Assembly: GCF_008629695.1 (NCBI RefSeq)
Contig: NZ_VWSH01000003.1
Location: 495,688 to 559,687 of the forward strand
DNA length: 64,000 nucleotides
Direction: 5' to 3'
From: Taibaiella lutea
GTDB lineage: Bacteria > Bacteroidota > Bacteroidia > Chitinophagales > Chitinophagaceae
Shown: positions 7,068-16,721 of the stretch, in pieces
Layout of the letters: each line of letters starts with the position of its first letter
Numbering within the stretch: the stretch's first letter is position 1
Notes under the pieces: model-generated
Told to the model about the DNA's origin: nothing
The model's database searches: none
Seen by the model: only the letters and a program-made list of their open reading frames with translations
Program-made: the position numbers and the translations under genes

Positions 7068-9953
7068 ATGAGCTTAAAATTTTTTACAAAAATTACAACG
7101 CTTGTTATAGTTGTATTTGTTTTTTTTCAACAGAAAGCAAATGCTCAGTTTACAGCATTAAACAATCAGACAGCCCAACAATTGGTTGATGCCCTTACTG
7201 GTTCAGGAGTTATAGTATTGAATCCTACAATGAATTGTCCGGGGCAATCCAATGCAACATTTAAACTGGCTCCGAACGGATCAACCAATTTGGGTATTGA
7301 CAGTGGTATTGCACTTACATCCGGAGATGCATTAGGTTCTTTCGGTCCACAAATAGGTGCAGGCCCCGGTGGTGCCGGTAATGGCCCTGCAGCAGATGCA
7401 GATTTGTCCAATTTGGTATCGCAATCGTTGAATGACTTATGTAAGCTGGAATTTGATTTTGTTCCTGCAGGCGACTCCATCAAGTTTGATTATGTTTTTG
7501 CTTCTACTGAATATCAGTCTTATTCCTGTTCACAGTTCAATGATGTTTTTGGATTTTTTATTAGTGGCCCGTCCTTTCCATCTACGTACAATATGGCCAT
7601 AATCCCAAACACTACTATTCCTATAACAGTTAATACTACTACGGGAGTTCCTGCCAATCCGGGACCTCTATGTACAAACGTTGCTCCGGGCTCACCTTTT
7701 TCACAGTATTATGTAAATAATACAGGTGGTACAAGTATTACCTATCAGGGATTTACTCAGGTTTTTACGGCACAGGCATTGGTATCTCCCTGCGATACTT
7801 ACCATTTGAAATTAGCGATAGCCGATTGTTCTGACGGCTCACTTGACTCAGGCGTATTTTTAAAAGCAGGAAGTCTTAGCTCAACGGCATTATATGTTAA
7901 TACATACGGTGGCGGCGGTCTGGAATTACCATTTACAAATACAGTGCGTGGCTGTCCTCCGGGCGTAGTTCGTGTCAGCCGTCAGGGTGGTAACGTTAAT
8001 CAACCTGTTACTATTCCATTGACTTATTCCGGTACAGCTGTTCCTGGTGTGGATTATACACCGTTACCGGCTTCCATTACCATGGCTCCCGGCGACACTG
8101 TTGTTTCATTAAACGTCGACGGTATTCCTGTTTCGCCGGCTGCCGGACCCAAATCAGTTATTATCTCTATTTTCTCCCCTTATACTTGTAGTAATTCTGC
8201 TCCAATCGTTTTGGCGAGTGATACGATTATGATCTACGATTCTATTTACGTAAGCATCATTAATCCGGACACCGCTATCTGTATTGGAAAACATGTTGAT
8301 GTATTTGCTATTGCAGATTCATTCCTGAATGTAATATGGACACCCGGATCGACTGTTGACAATCCTACACAAAGAAATGTAACTGTCAGCCCGACCGTAC
8401 CCACTAATTATACTATTTCTGTAAACTTACCGGCTGCAGGTACTGCCTGTCCCGCTTCTACCGCACATGTTTTTGTGGATGTAAAGGTACAGCCGCAAGT
8501 GGATTTAGGGCCAGATAAGGTGACTTGCGGATCAAGTGTACAATTGTATGCAAATACTTCGCCATTGAATGACGATGAAACTTTTTCATGGACACCGGTC
8601 ACAGGATTAAGTGACCCGGAAATCAGAAACCCGATATGTACACCACCGGCAACAACAGATTATGCTGTAACCGTAAATCCGGGAGCAGTTGGCTGCGATG
8701 GACACGATACAATAAGGGTGCGTCTTTTACCGGATCATATAACTGTTCTGAATAATGATACTGTTGTCTGTGCAGGAAGCAATATTTCCCTTCGTACAGA
8801 TGGGGATACGGCTTTCAGTTATAACTGGGATCCCGAAATAGATATTGTTAATCCTTTGGCTTCAAATACAGTATTAAATGCGCAAACAAGTGGCTGGTAC
8901 ACGCTTACCGCGTCTTATCCAACCTGTCTGCCTATGCCTGATAGTTTTTACGTGGAAGTACAACCTGTGCCTCAGGTAAATATCGGTCCTGACAGAGTAA
9001 TATGTACTTATGATACTATTCAGATGCAAGGTGCTGTAATGCCGGAAAATTATGCCAATTATACCTATGACTGGACGCCGGGGATAGACCTGACAGATTC
9101 TACTGCAAAAAATCCTGTTTTCAGCGGAGACGGCAATGTTCCGGAAATGTCATTGGTTGTAACAACTCCATTAGGTTGCAGAGGTGCTGATACTATGCAG
9201 ATAGTTGTATTTGCAGGTGATTTCATGGTCGTAAATCCTATAGATACAGGCTCTTGCCAACCGGTGAATATTCAATTAGGTGCCACCGGAGCTAACACTT
9301 ATACATGGTCGCCGGGCTATGGCTTGAGTAATACTGATATTGCTAACCCTGTTGCAACGCCCAACACAAGTACTGACTACAAATTAATAGGTTCCAAAAC
9401 TTATGGCTCTCATGTCTGCTATGATACCCAAATAGTGGCCGTAACAGTGTATCCCAATGCAATTATAACTTTACCTGACAGTGTTCAGATATGGCCGGGC
9501 GAATCTTATCAAATGGATCCGCAAGGCAATGGCTTGTATTATAGCTGGTTCCCGCCATCAGGGTTAAGTGCTTCCAACATTTCAAATCCTGTAGCACAAC
9601 CTGAAGTCAGAACAAGATATTTTGTAACAGCAACCACAGAAGCAGGTTGTATCGTTAAAGATTCAATAGATGTGCTTGTAAATACAGAAACCTTATTGGA
9701 TGCACCAAACGCATTCTCTCCGACTTCAGGTGATTTTAAAATTGTAAAACGAGGCATTGCTACCCTGCAATATTTCAGGATTTACAATCGTTGGGGCAAC
9801 AAGGTTTTTGAAACCACCAATATTGATAAGGGATGGGATGGTACATTCAACGGAGTGGCGCAGCCTCTGGGAGTATATGTATACTCTATTGATGCTACAA
9901 CCAGTACTGGTAAGCCTTTCAGAAAAGACGGCAGTGTCACCTTGCTGAGATAA
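7068..9953 (+). CDS. T9SS type B cargo: choice-of-anchor L adhesin with CHU_C tail
   Basis: 961 aa. The signal peptide ends KANAQ. Residues about 45-260 form a choice-of-anchor L domain (FDYVFASTEYQSY, FNDVFGFFISGP). Residues about 285-390 look Calx-beta-like (GVDYTPLPASITMAPGD). Then come repeated 80-100-aa Ig/PKD-like modules with recurring ...VDLGPDKVTC..., ...VNIGPDRVIC... and WTP...NP...TP cores. The last 80 residues are the gliding-motility-associated C-terminal domain (NAFSP, YFRIYNRWGNKVFET, GWDGTFNG, GVYVYSIDATT), the type B sorting signal. The usual FSPNGDG is altered to FSPTSGD. Expected to be exported by the T9SS and held on the surface as an adhesin or gliding component. The downstream PorP/SprF gene fits, because type B cargo typically needs such a partner. 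Confidence 0.9.
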   Translation: MSLKFFTKITTLVIVVFVFFQQKANAQFTALNNQTAQQLVDALTGSGVIVLNPTMNCPGQSNATFKLAPNGSTNLGIDSGIALTSGDALGSFGPQIGAGPGGAGNGPAADADLSNLVSQSLNDLCKLEFDFVPAGDSIKFDYVFASTEYQSYSCSQFNDVFGFFISGPSFPSTYNMAIIPNTTIPITVNTTTGVPANPGPLCTNVAPGSPFSQYYVNNTGGTSITYQGFTQVFTAQALVSPCDTYHLKLAIADCSDGSLDSGVFLKAGSLSSTALYVNTYGGGGLELPFTNTVRGCPPGVVRVSRQGGNVNQPVTIPLTYSGTAVPGVDYTPLPASITMAPGDTVVSLNVDGIPVSPAAGPKSVIISIFSPYTCSNSAPIVLASDTIMIYDSIYVSIINPDTAICIGKHVDVFAIADSFLNVIWTPGSTVDNPTQRNVTVSPTVPTNYTISVNLPAAGTACPASTAHVFVDVKVQPQVDLGPDKVTCGSSVQLYANTSPLNDDETFSWTPVTGLSDPEIRNPICTPPATTDYAVTVNPGAVGCDGHDTIRVRLLPDHITVLNNDTVVCAGSNISLRTDGDTAFSYNWDPEIDIVNPLASNTVLNAQTSGWYTLTASYPTCLPMPDSFYVEVQPVPQVNIGPDRVICTYDTIQMQGAVMPENYANYTYDWTPGIDLTDSTAKNPVFSGDGNVPEMSLVVTTPLGCRGADTMQIVVFAGDFMVVNPIDTGSCQPVNIQLGATGANTYTWSPGYGLSNTDIANPVATPNTSTDYKLIGSKTYGSHVCYDTQIVAVTVYPNAIITLPDSVQIWPGESYQMDPQGNGLYYSWFPPSGLSASNISNPVAQPEVRTRYFVTATTEAGCIVKDSIDVLVNTETLLDAPNAFSPTSGDFKIVKRGIATLQYFRIYNRWGNKVFETTNIDKGWDGTFNGVAQPLGVYVYSIDATTSTGKPFRKDGSVTLLR

Positions 9954-9958
9954 TAAAA

Positions 9959-10004
9959 GATTCAATAAAAAGCGCGAAAATACTTTCGCGCTTTTTATTG
10001 AATC
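9959..10004. terminator. 21-bp perfect two-way terminator
   Basis: Arms 9959-9979 and 9984-10004 are perfect reverse complements around a 4-nt loop, with core AAAAAGCGCGAAA. A-tract and T-tract flanks make it usable in both directions. It separates the adhesin from the PorP/SprF gene. Confidence 0.9.
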
Positions 10005-10537
10005 TGAATATAGCAAAAGCCCTTCAAGTGATATAACCGAATACCCAACTTTATTTACAAAAACATGGGTCTTATGGTTTTGGACGCGCTATAGCCAATA
10101 AAGCAATTTTGTGAAACGCGATAACTTTCACAGCAAAACAACGTTTCTTATAAAATATTATTTAAATGTTTTAGCATTAAAAGAGATAGAATTCCATTTT
10201 TAATACTAAAAAAACTAAAACTTTAAAGTTTATATTGGCATTCTGAAATACTTGCGTATATTTATCCATTGGCGGTAGCTTTTAAGAAAGCGGATGAAGG
10301 GTGGAACGGGCTTCCGGAGAGATAAAAAAATATAAAAAAGGCAATCTTTTTATTGAAAAAAAGAGGACAATAAATAAAAATAGAAACGAGATGTAACTGA
10401 ATTTGGAAGGTAATAAAAAAAATATTTTGATAATTTTATGGATAATCAATTTTTTTTTGCACTTTTATCTCCCAAAAATTTCTAACAGGAAAATATCTCA
10501 CGGAAATAAATTTGATAAACAGCTTAACAACCTACTT
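10005..10537 (+). other. 533-bp AT-rich intergenic region before PorP/SprF gene
   Basis: No gene seen. Most is A/T-rich. The exception is a G/C-rich island at about 10270-10322 (GGCGGTAGC through GGAACGGGCTTCCGG) that matches no riboswitch I know. A TAAATTTG box at 10507-10514 could be the -7 element, 23 bp before the ATG at 10538. In-frame ATGs upstream of 10538 give no signal peptide and are not used as the start. Confidence 0.5.
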
Positions 10538-11596
10538 ATGAAGTGTAGAATTACGTTTGCCGGCGTCGGCCTTATTGTGGCAGCAATGCTCAACTCAGGA
10601 AACGCTCAAGCTCAAGATGTCCACTTTACACAATTCGATGCTTCCCCGCTTACATTGAACCCTGCTAATACAGGAGCCTTTGGTGGTGACTTCAGAGCAT
10701 CTGCTATATACCGCGATCAATGGCGTAGTGTAACAGGCGGGGACGCCGCTTTTAAAACTATCGGTGTTTCTTTGGACATGCCAATTATCCGTGATATTTC
10801 TGTGGATGATTATTTAGCCGCCGGTCTTCAATTCTATAAAGATCAGGCAGGAGACGGTAATCTTTCCAATACAACCGTAATGCTTTCTTTGGCTTATCAT
10901 AAATTTTTGGGTACAGACGGCAAGAAAGTTTTGACAGTCGGATTACAAGGTGGTTACAGCCATAAAAATATCGACCTTAGTAAATTATATTTTGGTGATG
11001 AATATCTTGAAGGTGCATGGCAACCAGGTACATCTGCAGAATGGGGTTGGTTAACAACCGGTACATCTAATTATTTGATTAATGCAGGTATTAACTATTC
11101 TCAGGCAATAGGCGAAAAATCAAGCTTTGTAATTGGTGTAGGTGCCAACAATCTTAACCAACCGCTTGAAAGTTTCGATAAACGTCAGGCAGCAGCAGAC
11201 GTTGGTTTAGGAATTCGTTATACCGGCCAATTAGGTGCTATTATCGGCATCAACGATAAATTTTCATTAAGACCGGCAGCTTTCGTACAATCACAATCAA
11301 CTGCCATGGAATTAGTGGCAGGAAATGAATTCAACTTAAAAGTTGGCGAAGGTTACGATTTACCAACTGCAACTGCAATTTATGCAGGTATCTGGTACCG
11401 TAATCAGGATGCAATCATGGTAACTGCAGGTATCGAATATCAAGGTTTCCGTATCGGTGTTGGCTATGATTACAACACTTCTGATTTGAAAGCTGCATCT
11501 AATAACAATGGTGGTTTTGAAATCTCCATACGTTACATAAAATCGAGCCCGATTGATTTTGCTAAAAAACTATTATATCCTTGCTCAAGATTCTAA
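10538..11596 (+). CDS. PorP/SprF family T9SS outer-membrane protein
   Basis: 352 aa from the ATG at 10538, chosen because it gives the signal peptide ending NAQAQ immediately before the family start DVHFTQFDASPLTLNPANTG. Further blocks are FRASAIYRDQWRSV, YLAAGLQFYKDQAGDG and the closing NNGGFEISIRYI with a terminal PCSRF. These are typical of the PorP/SprF family of 14-strand-like barrels. Family knowledge: members pair with type B (CHU_C) cargo and help attach it to the cell surface or the T9SS. It lies between the CHU_C adhesin and the PorE-like gene, which supports that role. It may serve the adhesin upstream or other type B cargo, such as the 1067-aa protein at 44775-47978. Confidence 0.93.
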   Translation: MKCRITFAGVGLIVAAMLNSGNAQAQDVHFTQFDASPLTLNPANTGAFGGDFRASAIYRDQWRSVTGGDAAFKTIGVSLDMPIIRDISVDDYLAAGLQFYKDQAGDGNLSNTTVMLSLAYHKFLGTDGKKVLTVGLQGGYSHKNIDLSKLYFGDEYLEGAWQPGTSAEWGWLTTGTSNYLINAGINYSQAIGEKSSFVIGVGANNLNQPLESFDKRQAAADVGLGIRYTGQLGAIIGINDKFSLRPAAFVQSQSTAMELVAGNEFNLKVGEGYDLPTATAIYAGIWYRNQDAIMVTAGIEYQGFRIGVGYDYNTSDLKAASNNNGGFEISIRYIKSSPIDFAKKLLYPCSRF

Positions 11597-11678
11597 CAAT
11601 CGAAATTAAGGCTCTTTTAAAAACTCATATTTTACGACATTCTTGGGTGATAAAATAGAACATTGAAAAAATATATGG

Positions 11679-11718
11679 GAGCCTGCCGAATAATTTTTTA
11701 AAAAATTTTGGCAGGTTC
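11679..11718 (+). terminator. hairpin after PorP/SprF gene
   Basis: GAGCCTGCC (11679-11687) pairs with GGCAGGTTC (11710-11718) with one G-T pair. An inner AATTTTTT/AAAAAATT stem continues it, and TTCTTCGTTTTT follows. It could end transcription or attenuate into the PorE-like gene 70 bp downstream. Confidence 0.65.
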
Positions 11719-11788
11719 TTCGTTTTTAATAAAACTATTTTTACTTTTAGAGCCCAAGTTCTAATTTAACATTAATAATCAACGTTGC

Positions 11789-13957
11789 ATGCACATGAGA
11801 CGCAAATCGTTACTTTTTCTATTCTCAGCTTTTTTATTGACAGCTGTTGTACATGACGAGGCTCTGGCTCAAAAAGATAAATATCGTAATAAAGCGAACG
11901 ACCCTGTAGCCGAATTAGGCTATGAAAAGAAGTTGCGTTGGGCTGACGGCCTTTTCAAATCCGGCAGCTACTACAATGCTTACGATTATTACCTGCAATT
12001 GTTGCAAGAACAACCACGTAATCCGTATTTAAACTATCAAGCCGCAGAGTGCGCCTGGATGATGAGGGATTATATACCTGCAGCAAAATATTATGGGTTT
12101 GTATATTCACTTGCTCCGGCATTATATCCTGAAGCAGTTTACAAAGAAGCTCAGATGTTGAAAATGCAGGGTGAATACAAGCATGCTATTGAAAGATTTC
12201 AAAAATTCATAGTTGATAATCCTAAAACTTTCAAGAAATTGAAAAAACGTGCTCAGGTTGAGATTGACGGTTGTAACATGGCTATGAAGTCATTGACCGA
12301 TCCAATTCCTGCCAACGTTAAAAACTTAGGTCCTAACGTCAACTCTGCATATACAGAATTATCTCCGATGCCATTAGGCGATACTGCATTATTGTTTGCT
12401 ACAATGAAAGCAAATAATGTTCAGGAAGCCAGCAACGAAAACCGTTCTGACTATGTTTCAAGATTCAATATTTCACATAAATTCAAAGGTTTAGACGATC
12501 GTGATACGTTCCAATGGTCTTTACCATTTATGGATGGCAAATTTAATGACGCTAAATTCCATGTTGGTAATGGTTGTTTCAGCCCTGGTGGAGACCGTTT
12601 CTATTTCACACGTTGTCTTGAAAACGAGAAAAATGAAATGACATGCCGTATCTATTGCTCTACATTCGAAAAAGCACAATGGGGCGCTCCGGTATTGTTA
12701 GGCGAAGGTATTAACGAAGGTGATTTCTCTAATACACAACCTTTCATTGCTAAAGTGGGTAAAAAGGAAGTTTTATTCTTCTCTTCCAACCGTGTGTTAC
12801 AAAGCCGTGGTAAATATGACATCTGGTATTCAGTTTATGATCCACGTCAAAAATCTTACCGTCGCCCTCAAAATGCCGGTAAACAAATCAATACAGAAGG
12901 AAACGAAGCATCACCTTATTATGACAGTAAAACCAATAAGTTGTATTTTGCTTCCGATGGCTGGGTAACTATGGGTGGTTATGATATCTTCTGTGCAGAT
13001 GGTGGTCCATCCCGTTATACAAACCTGCATAACTTAGGGTTCCCGATTAACACGTCTGCCGATGAATTGTATTACATCAATGACCCTGTAGGTAAACCAG
13101 ATGCTTATGTTGTAAGTAACCGTATCGGTTCAATAGCATTGAAAAACCCAACTTGTTGCGATGATATCTGGCGCATTCAGTATGAGCCTAAAATCTATGC
13201 TATGGGTAAAGTGTTGAACCAAAAAACACAACAACCTATTCAGGAAGTTGCAGTTAAAATGGTGGATGAAAACGGAAACATCAAAACATTCAACTCAACC
13301 GATGGTCAATTCCAGTTCTCTGTAGCCCGTGGTCATAATTATGTTTTAACAGGAGATAAAGCGAATTTCATCTCTACCCGTGCAACTGTAAGTACAGAAG
13401 CTATCAAGCGTCAGGATCCGGATGATACTGTTTTTGTAACAATTTACATGGACGAGTATAAAATAGATGCCGATTACATCATGCACAACGTGTTTTATGA
13501 TTTTGATAAAGCCAGTTTGCGTCCTGAATCTGCTGCCGAGCTTGAGAAATTGACATCATTGATGAAAGACAATCCATCTTTACAGGTTAAGATATTGTCT
13601 TACACTGACAGCAAAGGAACAGATGCTTACAACAAAAACCTGTCTCAGCAAAGAGCTCAATCCGTAGTTGACTATCTTGTGAGAAATGGTGTTGAACGTA
13701 GTAGATTATCTGCTGAAGGTATGGGTGAAACCAATCCGATTGGAGATAATAAAACAGATGAAGGTCGTCAGCAAAACCGCCGTACTACATTCCGTATTAT
13801 GTCTGATGTTCCGACATTGCGTACTGTTTATGACAGCACAAAACCCGGAACAATCGGAGAACAGGAAAAAAATCTGCAACAAGGAGAAGGAGAAGAAAAT
13901 CCTGAGCCAACAGATTCAGATTCCAACTTCGGAAATCCTGGTAGCCGCGTTAACTAA
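11789..13957 (+). CDS. TPR / beta-propeller / OmpA protein, PorE-like
   Basis: 722 aa. The signal peptide ends DEALAQ (start at 11789 or 11795), with no lipobox. Order of parts: TPR-like helices at about 45-150 (YNAYDYYLQLLQEQP, AKYYGFVYSLAP); PD40/WD40-like beta-propeller blades at about 180-450 (GDRFYFTRC, LFFSSNR, LYFASDG, GGYDIFCADGG); a carboxypeptidase-regulatory-like domain at about 460-540; an OmpA C-terminal peptidoglycan-binding domain at about 565-675 (VFYDFDKASLRPES, QNRRTTFRI); an acidic tail. This is the architecture of PorE of the T9SS, which ties the machinery to peptidoglycan. Bacteroidota carry paralogues beside PorP/SprF genes, so this may be a cargo-specific paralogue rather than the core subunit. 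The lack of a lipid anchor differs from PorE of Porphyromonas. Confidence 0.88.
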   Translation: MHMRRKSLLFLFSAFLLTAVVHDEALAQKDKYRNKANDPVAELGYEKKLRWADGLFKSGSYYNAYDYYLQLLQEQPRNPYLNYQAAECAWMMRDYIPAAKYYGFVYSLAPALYPEAVYKEAQMLKMQGEYKHAIERFQKFIVDNPKTFKKLKKRAQVEIDGCNMAMKSLTDPIPANVKNLGPNVNSAYTELSPMPLGDTALLFATMKANNVQEASNENRSDYVSRFNISHKFKGLDDRDTFQWSLPFMDGKFNDAKFHVGNGCFSPGGDRFYFTRCLENEKNEMTCRIYCSTFEKAQWGAPVLLGEGINEGDFSNTQPFIAKVGKKEVLFFSSNRVLQSRGKYDIWYSVYDPRQKSYRRPQNAGKQINTEGNEASPYYDSKTNKLYFASDGWVTMGGYDIFCADGGPSRYTNLHNLGFPINTSADELYYINDPVGKPDAYVVSNRIGSIALKNPTCCDDIWRIQYEPKIYAMGKVLNQKTQQPIQEVAVKMVDENGNIKTFNSTDGQFQFSVARGHNYVLTGDKANFISTRATVSTEAIKRQDPDDTVFVTIYMDEYKIDADYIMHNVFYDFDKASLRPESAAELEKLTSLMKDNPSLQVKILSYTDSKGTDAYNKNLSQQRAQSVVDYLVRNGVERSRLSAEGMGETNPIGDNKTDEGRQQNRRTTFRIMSDVPTLRTVYDSTKPGTIGEQEKNLQQGEGEENPEPTDSDSNFGNPGSRVN

Positions 13958-13970
13958 TCAACTATTAATA

Positions 13971-14013
13971 GATAAAAATAAAGCCCTGCAAGTTGCAGGG
14001 CTTTATTTTTATC
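13971..14013. terminator. strong two-way terminator
   Basis: Arms GATAAAAATAAAGCCCTG (13971-13988) and its reverse complement (13996-14013) flank a CAAGTTG loop. A-rich and T-rich ends suit both directions. Confidence 0.9.
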
Positions 14014-14098
14014 TATTCCTATACAGATTCAACACCAATGTAGATATGAATAAGTAGTTGTCCTTATTTGAATTTATATTTGCCAATTTTAGCAGTTC

Positions 14099-15190
14099 AT
14101 GAAAATCAATTCTATTCAATACCTGAGAGCAATTGCAGCAATCCTTGTTGTTTACTGTCATGCAATTGATATTCAGAAATTATTTGGCATTTCAGAACAA
14201 CAGCATTTTTATTTCTTACAGAATTTTGGCGCCATCGGAGTTGACATATTCTTTATCATTTCCGGATTCATTATATCCTATGTTTCATTTAACATGGAAG
14301 GAAAAGATGGAGGTGCTTTATTTTTGAAAAAGCGGTTACTTCGTATTAATCCTTCATATTATTTGGTAAGTATACTTGTTTTATTGCTCAATTATTTTTC
14401 AAAAACAAACTATTCCTTCCCAAAAGAGCAAGCCATTAAGACATTTACCATTCTACCCATCTTTGAAACAGGGTATGTATTTACCTATCCGATTATAGTG
14501 GTGGGGTGGACTTTAGCTTTTGAGTGGCTGTTCTACCTTTTTTTTGTGGTACTGATATTTTTAAAGATCAGGAAAAGGGCTATAGCATTGGTTCTTATTA
14601 TCAGTGCATTGACACTGCTCAGTTTTCTTCCCGGCAAAAACATTCAGCTCACATTTATCAGTAATCCTATTCTTTGGGAATTTTGCTTTGGCGTATTGAT
14701 CGCCATGCTCTACAAGTATTGCAATATCGGAAAAGGAATTGCATGGCTGTTTTTAGCAACCGGCATCTTCTGCTATCTTCTGCTAATCTACTTTGGATAT
14801 TCGGGGGTTTCTGAAGCTACTTATATTTTAGCAGGCCGATATACCTGGCTCAGAGTAGGAATATGGGGCATACCAAGTGCAATATTGGTAATTGGTTTTT
14901 TGTATCTGGAAAAGTCAAAAGCCATCTCTTTCAATAATCGTACTATGTTATTTCTGGGCGACGCTTCTTTCGCAATCTATCTGGTGCATCCTCGAAGCCT
15001 TGAATGGCTTTATGATACGATAAAAAAGTTTCCGGCATTACTCCATTTCCTGTCAATGGATGTATTCGTTATCTTGCTGGTTACGTTAAGCACTTTAATT
15101 GGAATAGTATATTATTCTGTGGTCGAAAAACGACTCAATAAATATTTTACCGGATTGCTAAAAAGCAAACAAAACAGCAAGCTGCAATAA
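14099..15190 (+). CDS. acyltransferase 3 family membrane protein
   Basis: 363 aa with about ten hydrophobic segments. It opens with the family signature INSIQYLRAIAAILVVYCHA, with Arg and His positioned as in the OafA/YrhL family, followed by GVDIFFIISGFI. The middle holds VGWTLAFEWLFYLFF and the end shows FAIYLVHP. Family knowledge: these inner-membrane enzymes move acyl groups, often acetyl, onto sugars of surface polysaccharides or other exported molecules. No polysaccharide cluster adjoins, so the acceptor is unknown. TATATTTGC at 14075-14083 is a good -7 box 15 bp before the ATG, and a terminator follows, so it is monocistronic. Confidence 0.9.
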   Translation: MKINSIQYLRAIAAILVVYCHAIDIQKLFGISEQQHFYFLQNFGAIGVDIFFIISGFIISYVSFNMEGKDGGALFLKKRLLRINPSYYLVSILVLLLNYFSKTNYSFPKEQAIKTFTILPIFETGYVFTYPIIVVGWTLAFEWLFYLFFVVLIFLKIRKRAIALVLIISALTLLSFLPGKNIQLTFISNPILWEFCFGVLIAMLYKYCNIGKGIAWLFLATGIFCYLLLIYFGYSGVSEATYILAGRYTWLRVGIWGIPSAILVIGFLYLEKSKAISFNNRTMLFLGDASFAIYLVHPRSLEWLYDTIKKFPALLHFLSMDVFVILLVTLSTLIGIVYYSVVEKRLNKYFTGLLKSKQNSKLQ

Positions 15191-15203
15191 ATTAAAATAA
15201 AGT

Positions 15204-15243
15204 AAAAGCGAAGCTGCAACACTTTGGTTACAGCTTCGCTTTT
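15204..15243. terminator. intrinsic terminator between convergent genes
   Basis: AAAAGCGAAGCTG (15204-15216) pairs perfectly with CAGCTTCGCTTTT (15231-15243) around a 14-nt loop. It serves the acyltransferase and, read in reverse, the GH5 gene. Confidence 0.88.
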
Positions 15244-15303
15244 AAGAGTTATATTCAACTTATCGGGTACAAAATATCTTTTCTGCATAACGATTGCCAT
15301 CTT

Positions 15304-16575
15304 TCAATACATATACCACCCAGTAGATACCGATTGCACAGACTCAATTTCAAATAAATTGAGAGAAAGTCTTTTCAGTGTTACCTCCCTTCCGGTGACA
15401 TCATACACCTTCACTGCTTTAATAGTTTCTGATGATTGAAAGGAAAAAGAGCCATGACCCGGATTAGGATACAACTTCACTTTAGCTGTTGATTCAGCAT
15501 TATTATTTCCGACACCTAAACCTAAAGGAACCCCATTCTGACCATTACAAATAGAATTGGAATTGAGCCCATAGTTTGAATTGTTCACAAGGTCATTACC
15601 AAAAGCAGTAAGATTGGCAAACATGCCTGTACTGCTTGCTTCTCTGGCAGCCGCACAATCCTTATTATAACACCATGCCAGCCATCCGATACCCATTGGA
15701 CAGGCATTAGTAAGCACCCGCTGATAAATACCGGTAATATCAGCATCTCCGCAACTGCCTATATCTTGCTTATTAGCTATTTCACCAAAAACATAACAGG
15801 CGTTACTGGCATTCATTTCATTCATCTTTGCATCTATTTGTGCATTACCAGCCGCATAGGCTGACCAATAAGCATGAACCGAAAAGATAATGTTATGTAA
15901 ATTATCAGCCGATACAATCTGGCTTGCTATGGAAACGATAGAAGAAGAGGAGGTGCCACAATTAGGTGCGTCTATCATAACAGGAACTGTAATGCCTGCT
16001 ACCCGTAATGCCTGAACTGCAGTAATATAGTTGGTTTTAAATGTATTCAAATCCCCACCCCAGTTTTGGTCATTGCCAAATTCGTTGGCTATATTTACAA
16101 TCAATCCTGACTGCCTTGCATTAATCAAATTAACAACGGGGGTACTTGTCCAGAACGGCACTATGGTACTATTGAAAGCGGCCCAGTCATTGCTGCAGGT
16201 AAGGTCATGAATTTCGAGGATAACCTTAAGGTTTTTAGAAAAACAATAGTCAATCATTTCCCCCAGCCTGCCACTTGTAAGATATCCCTGCATAGTACCC
16301 GGAGTAATACCATCGCGCCAATGCTTACCATCTGTATTCCATGGAATACGGATACAATTGGCACCGGTCATAGCATATTGATCAATCAGGGTCTGATAAC
16401 TGGAAGCATTATTTAAGTCCACATTGCCATCATCCATTATAGGATAGTTCATGCCTCTTAAAATAATGGTATTTCCTGTGGCTGTTTTCAGCAATTTTCC
16501 ATCCACATGCATAGGTTGCGCTTGTACGAGGCCTACCAAGGCAAATAATCCGGCAAACAATAGTAGTTTTTTCAT
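15304..16575 (-). CDS. glycoside hydrolase family 5 protein with frameshifted T9SS type A tail
   Basis: 423 aa from the ATG at 16575, giving the signal peptide MKKLLLFAGLFALVGLVQAQ. GH5 TIM-barrel landmarks: GANCIRIPW near 71-79, EIHD near 121, the acid/base Glu165 in NIANE, SVHAYW near 232-237 and the nucleophile Glu265 in FGE. It should hydrolyse a beta-1,4-linked glucan or mannan; the exact substrate is not readable. A type A sorting domain starts near residue 366 (VKLYPNPGHGSFSFQ...VYDVTGREV) but stops at STGWYMY. The next frame continues in register with VLKDGNRYAEKIFCTR to a stop at 15260-15262, the ending expected of such a domain. So a one-base frameshift near 15304-15315 removes the last 16 residues; it may be a real mutation or a sequencing error. 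A disabled sorting signal would leave the enzyme in the periplasm. Confidence 0.85.
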   Translation of the reverse strand: MKKLLLFAGLFALVGLVQAQPMHVDGKLLKTATGNTIILRGMNYPIMDDGNVDLNNASSYQTLIDQYAMTGANCIRIPWNTDGKHWRDGITPGTMQGYLTSGRLGEMIDYCFSKNLKVILEIHDLTCSNDWAAFNSTIVPFWTSTPVVNLINARQSGLIVNIANEFGNDQNWGGDLNTFKTNYITAVQALRVAGITVPVMIDAPNCGTSSSSIVSIASQIVSADNLHNIIFSVHAYWSAYAAGNAQIDAKMNEMNASNACYVFGEIANKQDIGSCGDADITGIYQRVLTNACPMGIGWLAWCYNKDCAAAREASSTGMFANLTAFGNDLVNNSNYGLNSNSICNGQNGVPLGLGVGNNNAESTAKVKLYPNPGHGSFSFQSSETIKAVKVYDVTGREVTLKRLSLNLFEIESVQSVSTGWYMY

Positions 16576-16721
16576 ATCAATTAATTTTAAAAAAATTAAA
16601 TACAAATCGAAGTACTTCATTCTTGATTTGCTTTCATGAGTAAAACTCTATTATTTTTTCAGCCGGGCGAACAGGCAATAAACCAAATACTGTTTTGACT
16701 CAGCCAATTGCAGGAATGCCA

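Noticed and set aside
10005-10537. Known riboswitch before the PorP/SprF gene
   Set aside because: The G/C-rich island does not fit TPP, cobalamin, SAM or FMN consensus elements that I can recall.
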